A stretch of DNA of 64,000 bases from Larimichthys crocea. Taxonomy: Eukaryota; Chordata; Actinopteri; Sciaenidae. The DNA is taken from the NCBI RefSeq assembly GCF_000972845.2, contig NC_040020.1:1736669-1800668 (forward strand). Reading direction: 5' to 3'. Positions 59,346 to 64,000 of this stretch are shown piece after piece. A program made the position numbers and the translations under genes. Below the pieces are notes generated by a model. The model saw only the letters and a list, made by a program, of their open reading frames with translations, did no database searches and was not told the origin of the DNA. The number at the start of each line of letters is the position of its first letter. Within the stretch, counting starts at the first letter, position 1.

Positions 59346-60269
59346 TTTTATTTAGTTGTTTGGCTCTACTACTCATTCTCATTCTGCAACAGTTTGACAC
59401 AACTGTCAAACTGAATAGTTCATCACTGTTTATGCAGCGGTGCAGTAAAAGTCTGTCACGAAGAATAATTGACATAGAAACAAATGATTGCCTCTGTTTT
59501 TCCAGTTGACAGAAATAATTGTATCCATAACTTTTGTTAGATGTCCACACATGCTCGATTCATTTTTAGAAATGTAGAGCATGCAGCCATCGACGATATT
59601 AAATATGAACACAAGACAACACTTGAAATATGCGCTGTGACATTCTCGTTATCCCTCATGATGAAAAATGCGTGGCGTGGTGCGGGGTCTTTCTACATCT
59701 CAGAGTTTTAGACATGCTTACAGCCCCTAAAGAGAGTCCAGTAATGTTTATATAAGCCTCTGCCTGAGCTCACCTAAACCTCTTGTGCCTCACAGGATAT
59801 ACTTCCAATATTGTTTATGTAACTGTGTGAAGAAAAGACTGTGGAATGTGTTTCTCTCTCATGCACAAAGTCCTGACCCACGTGGACTGGATTTACAGTA
59901 AAGAACTTGGGAGATGTTGGTTATTGCTCTGCTCTTCTTGCAAAATGATGCCAATTGACCTAAGAGTTTCTTTTAGTTGCTTGCAATATACACAATATTT
60001 TAGGTGGCACTTTTTCATGCCGTGTCTATATGTTTTCTTTTGAATTGTTCAAAATGACATCGATTGGCTGCTCGACCAAGCTCATGCAGGAAAAAGGAAG
60101 TAACATAAAACAAGTTGCACTTTGTAAGACGTCTAAAAACCTCAACATCTAAACTTTATTAATCAAAATAAACTCAGAACCAGCACTCCTTAAATCTAAA
60201 TCTGTAACATAGTTACACTCAGTTTGTTTTTTATTGGTTTCATGTCCACTATTCTCCTGTCAGTTCAGA

Positions 60270-60600
60270 TCAATCAGCTCATTTCCCTCACCTGGTTTTC
60301 CCCGCCCATCTCCTCACCTGCAGTCCATTTGCTCATCACTCCCTCAGCTTATATATACTGGTTCATTTCCCCTTCATTCCTGCCAGATTGTCTTGTTGTA
60401 TTTTTTGCCAAGCTCTCCAGCAATTTCTGTTTAGTCTTCCCGTTCTGACCCTGTTTTGCCTGCCCCTTGTTGGATTTGTTTGCCTTTCTGCTCTCCTGGT
60501 TTTGACCCTGTCTGTACTTCGGACTTCCTAAACTGCTTATCCCTTAAACTTGTCTGCCTCTGAGTCGTGCTTTTGGTTTCAAGCTTTTGTTCCAGCCATG
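60270..60600 (+). mobile_element. Retroelement-like promoter/leader repeat
   Basis: CACCTGGTTTTCCCC, CTCCTCACCTGCAGTCCATT, a TATATATACTGG motif (60352-60363), then CT-rich text with GACCCTGTTTTGCCTGCCCC and TTTGACCCTGTCTGTACTTC, ending TTGTTCCAGCCATGACA. This order is typical of a repeat family common in teleosts. Exact family not known to me. Confidence 0.45.
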
Positions 60601-62927
60601 ACAAAATCTGCTTCTTAACAAAAGCATCTCTACATGTGTACAAATCAGCAAATCAACTATACCTGGCCCAGTCCCCAGGTAGTGAACTACACAAGTACCT
60701 CAGCCAAAAACAATTTGATCCATTTTCTAGTATTCACAGTATAATTAACAGTTATAATTCCAAGATTCAAAAACCAGCTGCCGCAGGTGTCTGGCTATTG
60801 GATCCTGCAGATTGGAGGGTCAGACTGGGTGCTGCTCCAGTCGGGATCCTCCACGAAAGGATGACGAAGGCGGCTATGCCTCGTCAGGCTGGAACCAATC
60901 AGGAGGAGGGGACCACATACCAAACGTAGCATGAGCAAGAAATACTACAAGCAAACTTAAACAGCAGCTGGAATATCAGCTGATACACATAAATGACAAC
61001 ATAACATTGAATTTCTTGTTTAGGGCACCAACGTCATGTCTTCAACATGTTTAGAATTACAAGGTACAGAATGCGTCTCCATTAGAGACTGTGGTCAAGC
61101 AAACAGACTTGTGTTTAAGTAGCTATCCTTATATAAATTACCCTGTGTATACACATGGTAACTTATATGGACTGTATTTAGTTCATTCCAAATATGGTCC
61201 AAACTGCACTCCGCGCAGGTGTTTCACCTCCTTTTAGTTTATTTACATTTTTAACCTATTGAGACAAGCTCGACAGTTTAGCCTTTATAAAGAAGGATTA
61301 ACATAAAACAGAAGTGCATGTCCGTCACATGAACCGATCCTGCTAACAGATTGCTTATTGTTTAAAATCTTAAATACTACATATGGCCGTGGGCACTGAA
61401 GTTTACTTCCAATCCATCTCAAATACACCAAATGTGTATTAATCCACTGCAACAAATGCAATAGTTATTTTCTGTTTGAGTCGTATTTGTTATAATCTAC
61501 ACTGACCCTCTGCTTTAGGAAATTATTGAGCCATTTTAAAGAAATTAAGTATAGTGGTTTGTAAAGATTTAGAAGGAGCAACAGTTGACTGAGAGTGCTA
61601 AATCGGAAATAATTAACAACTAACACGTGGATTTGTTGAAATTAATAAGAATATAGATTAACACAGTGTTGTCTGTTCAAACTATTATTCAAACGATACT
61701 ATATGCTCTTGAGATTCTAGAGGATTTGTCAGTGATACTTTAAAATGAACACTAGACACGTTCCCGTCTTCTCATTGCTTCTCATACACTGTCTGAGGAT
61801 TCTTTGGCAACAGATCACATCACATGTGATGGAGACATTTACACTCAGTTAGACTTCTCATCACATTAAAGCCTAACTGGCATCTTCTTTAGAGAGCCGG
61901 AGCCTCCGTTTAATATCCTTAATGTCATCAAACAGGAAAACACTAACGGCTTTTAACCGGTGTTTGAAAGCCACCTTGCACAGTTTACTTGACATGGCTT
62001 GTGTTATACCATAAACCTTTTTTTGAAACGTGCACTCAAAGCAAGGGCTGCTGGGACTTCTGTTTGGATTTCAGTAGAGACTCGGTGATGTCTGTTTTGC
62101 CTCCGGCGTGCCTTTCCAGTCTGCCTGTGTAAAGTCGCGCAGTATTTATGACTTTGGTTCCCAGTTGCCACCCGGAGGCAAACCACAGCAGTAGTTAGCT
62201 TCCAAATAGGAAGAGAGAGTAAAAGAAGACACTAAATGATGGACAGATGGACAGACGTTTCGGAAATGATAAAAATGAACAAATAACTCACCAGATGTTG
62301 CTTTTTTTTGGGGGGGGGGGATTATCGCGTCACACTGCTCATATTCTTTATATTTTGACTGTGGACCTTTTGTACAGCCCATTTTTAATATCATACATAT
62401 GTTTAAAGCTCCTACCTGTACGTGTTTATTCTCTTATTTAAAAATGTATATCTGTGTCGATGTTTGTGTCCATCCAAACATTGTAACTATTTGTTATTGA
62501 GCACAGTGTCATATTTTTTTATGTTCACGTTGTTGTGTTTTGCTCTGTACCTTGTGCTTTGTGTTCTGTTCTTCTTCTTAAAAACCAGAAGATATACATA
62601 TATGATGCACACATCATGTGTCAGTGCCTTCAGATTAATTAGGGGACATGCTATAAGAAGAACAGAGGAACCAGAACATGGTCTGCTTTCCATTACAGTC
62701 TGACTAATGCATCATCTGCCTGTTCACTGCCTGCAGTAAAAGGGGTTACCAAAAAAAATCAGAAATGTACCGAAATTACATGCACGACACACTTCCCCCA
62801 CAATATTCATCAGTTTCTGACAGAGCAGCAGTGATTTGTAATGATTTTTAAACATTTTTCCTCAGCAGGCAGCTTGCCAGTGTTTGTCATCATCGTTCAC
62901 TCTCACCTCTCTCTCTGTCGCTCGCAG

Positions 62928-63124
62928 GTGGTGAAGATGATGATCATCGTAGTGGTGACCTTTGCCCTCTGCTGGCTGCCCTATCATATCTACTTCATCG
63001 TGATTGGGCTCAACAAGCTTCTGAGCAAGTGGAAGTACATCCAGCAGGTTTACCTGTCGGTGCTGTGGCTGGCGATGAGCTCCACCATGTACAACCCCAT
63101 CATCTACTGCTGCCTCAACAGCAG
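62928..63124 (+). CDS. tacr3: Tachykinin receptor 3, exon 4
   Basis: 197 nt, phase 0 to 2, residues 237-302. [20 protein letters not shown] is TM6 with CWLP (251-254), then the loop [14 protein letters not shown] and TM7 [20 protein letters not shown] with NPIIY at 292-296 and CCLN after it. It ends in a split Arg codon (AACAGCAG|GTGGGT). The final exon, with the C-terminal tail, is not in the window. Confidence 0.9.
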
Positions 63125-64000
63125 GTGGGTAACGACGGCGTAGTGTCATCAATCTAAAACGCTCAAAGTAACAACTGGACACCGCTGCTAACAAAAGAAG
63201 AGTGAGTTTAATTATGTGTTATTACTTGTTTGGATGGAAGAGAAAAATTCGGCATGGATTTTTTTTTTTAATTATGGATTTTGGCAGAATTATCTCCCAA
63301 TAATGAGACAAAGAGAAAGAAAAGAGAAACACATTACAACTGGTCAAATCATCCAGGGTGCATTCGGTATCCACTTTTATCAAAGGAAAACTGATCGGTT
63401 CAAGAACAGGTGAATGTTTTGTTGTCATGCATCCCATCGAGTTGAATCCAGTGGTTTGCTCTCTCTAGATTATTAAACAATAAAATGTAGTCGAATGATT
63501 TCCTTTTGAAATCACATTTTTATGAATTTAATTGAGTTCAGAATGTTATCCTGGAAAATTGGTCCTTTTCAGCGAATTGTGAATCTCTACAGAATCAGTC
63601 AACTCATAAAAGTAGAGAAATATTACTTCTTTCTGCCATGTAACACCTTTTTTTTTTTTAATCTATCAATGAATAGCCGCCTCAGTACATTCAGAAAAAA
63701 ACATTTATACATGAATGGCTAAAAGCCTTTCATGTATTAATGTCTGAGATACCTGAATACAACCTTTTTTCGTCTCGAAAGCAGTACTGTGTGCATGATT
63801 CCTCTTTGAAAAGGAAGCAAGCAGGATTTACAGTGTATCAGAAATATAATGTTATTAAGTCTGTGAAGGTTCTCAGTCCAGTTCAGGTTATCTTTCTTTG
63901 AGAAGACTTTGGGGACTAAAGACGTTTTTACCTCTCGTCCAAGAGGCTTCTTCAGTTCTGATGTGGGGTAATAGTCAAGTTGAGGCTTTTGGCTAAGACC
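63125..64000 (+). other. tacr3: tacr3 intron 4 (partial)
   Basis: Runs from the donor GTGGGT to the window end. No exon carrying a receptor C-terminal tail is found; contains a T-run at 63648-63658. Confidence 0.7.

Larger units (their letters stand above)
46291..62927 (+). other. tacr3: tacr3 intron 3 (16.6 kb)
   Basis: A very large intron compared with introns 1 and 2. It carries the mobile-element pieces listed separately (47970-48640, 48677-49110, 50708-51488, 57720-57785, 58001-58497, 58622-58745, 59140-59345, 60270-60600). Between them the stretches 46291-47969, 49111-50700, 51497-57719 and 60601-62927 show no exon-like or domain-bearing sequence; a (TTTA)n run lies at about 55664-55687. 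Confidence 0.75.

Noticed and set aside
62422..62703. 93-codon hydrophobic open frame before tacr3 exon 4
   Set aside because: T-rich intron sequence. Its Leu/Phe content comes from base composition and no splice sites link it to tacr3.

Overview
The window is vertebrate nuclear DNA, almost certainly from a ray-finned (teleost, percomorph-like) fish. Genes are split by introns with clean GT/AG borders, relics of fish-type Tc1, hAT, pogo/Tigger-like and LINE elements are scattered through it, and it carries most of a tachykinin receptor gene of tacr3 type. There is no operon structure and I see no CRISPR, rRNA or tRNA.

Region 1 (about 0.4-29.4 kb, plus strand) is one large secreted/surface mucin-like gene with no symbol I recognise. 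It starts with a signal-peptide exon (ATG at 585) and a short Thr/Asn exon. A giant exon of 171-bp (57-residue) repeats follows, rich in N-X-T sequons. After it come repeated modules made of a 60-bp repeat exon (unit ATNATQAPTTAPNATAGSTA) that runs into the first part of a SEA domain, then a 65-nt SEA exon, a ~149-nt SEA exon and a 72-nt Thr-rich linker exon. The last three SEA modules (23.9-28.2 kb) are clean. The gene ends in a short hydrophobic C-terminus that looks like a GPI-attachment signal. Each module begins and ends in phase 1, so copies can be added or lost in frame.

Region 1 also contains a stretch (about 3.34-23.87 kb) whose text is unlike the rest. Repeat copies there carry dense one-base indels, many of them homopolymer shortenings, and long segments recur with extra errors. 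Several joins fall inside exons rather than at their borders. I read this as poorly polished long-read or gap-filled assembly of a real tandem array, so exon copy number and reading frame there are not reliable.

Region 2 (30.8-32.3 kb) holds three correctly phased exons of a Tuba/ARHGEF38-like RhoGEF (DH-to-BAR linker region) without the rest of the gene, so it is probably a remnant. Region 3 (32.3-40.1 kb) is intergenic, with a 308-bp TA-flanked MITE, a decayed Tc1 element and simple repeats.

Region 4 (40.4 kb to the window end, plus strand) is tacr3: exons 1-4 encode TM1 to TM7, residues 1-302, and the last exon lies beyond 64 kb. Its 16.6-kb intron 3 holds many mobile-element pieces, including an intact-looking 781-bp hAT-type element with an 8-bp target duplication, and a 497-bp element with nested inverted repeats. 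All family names rest on motifs read by eye; no database search was possible.
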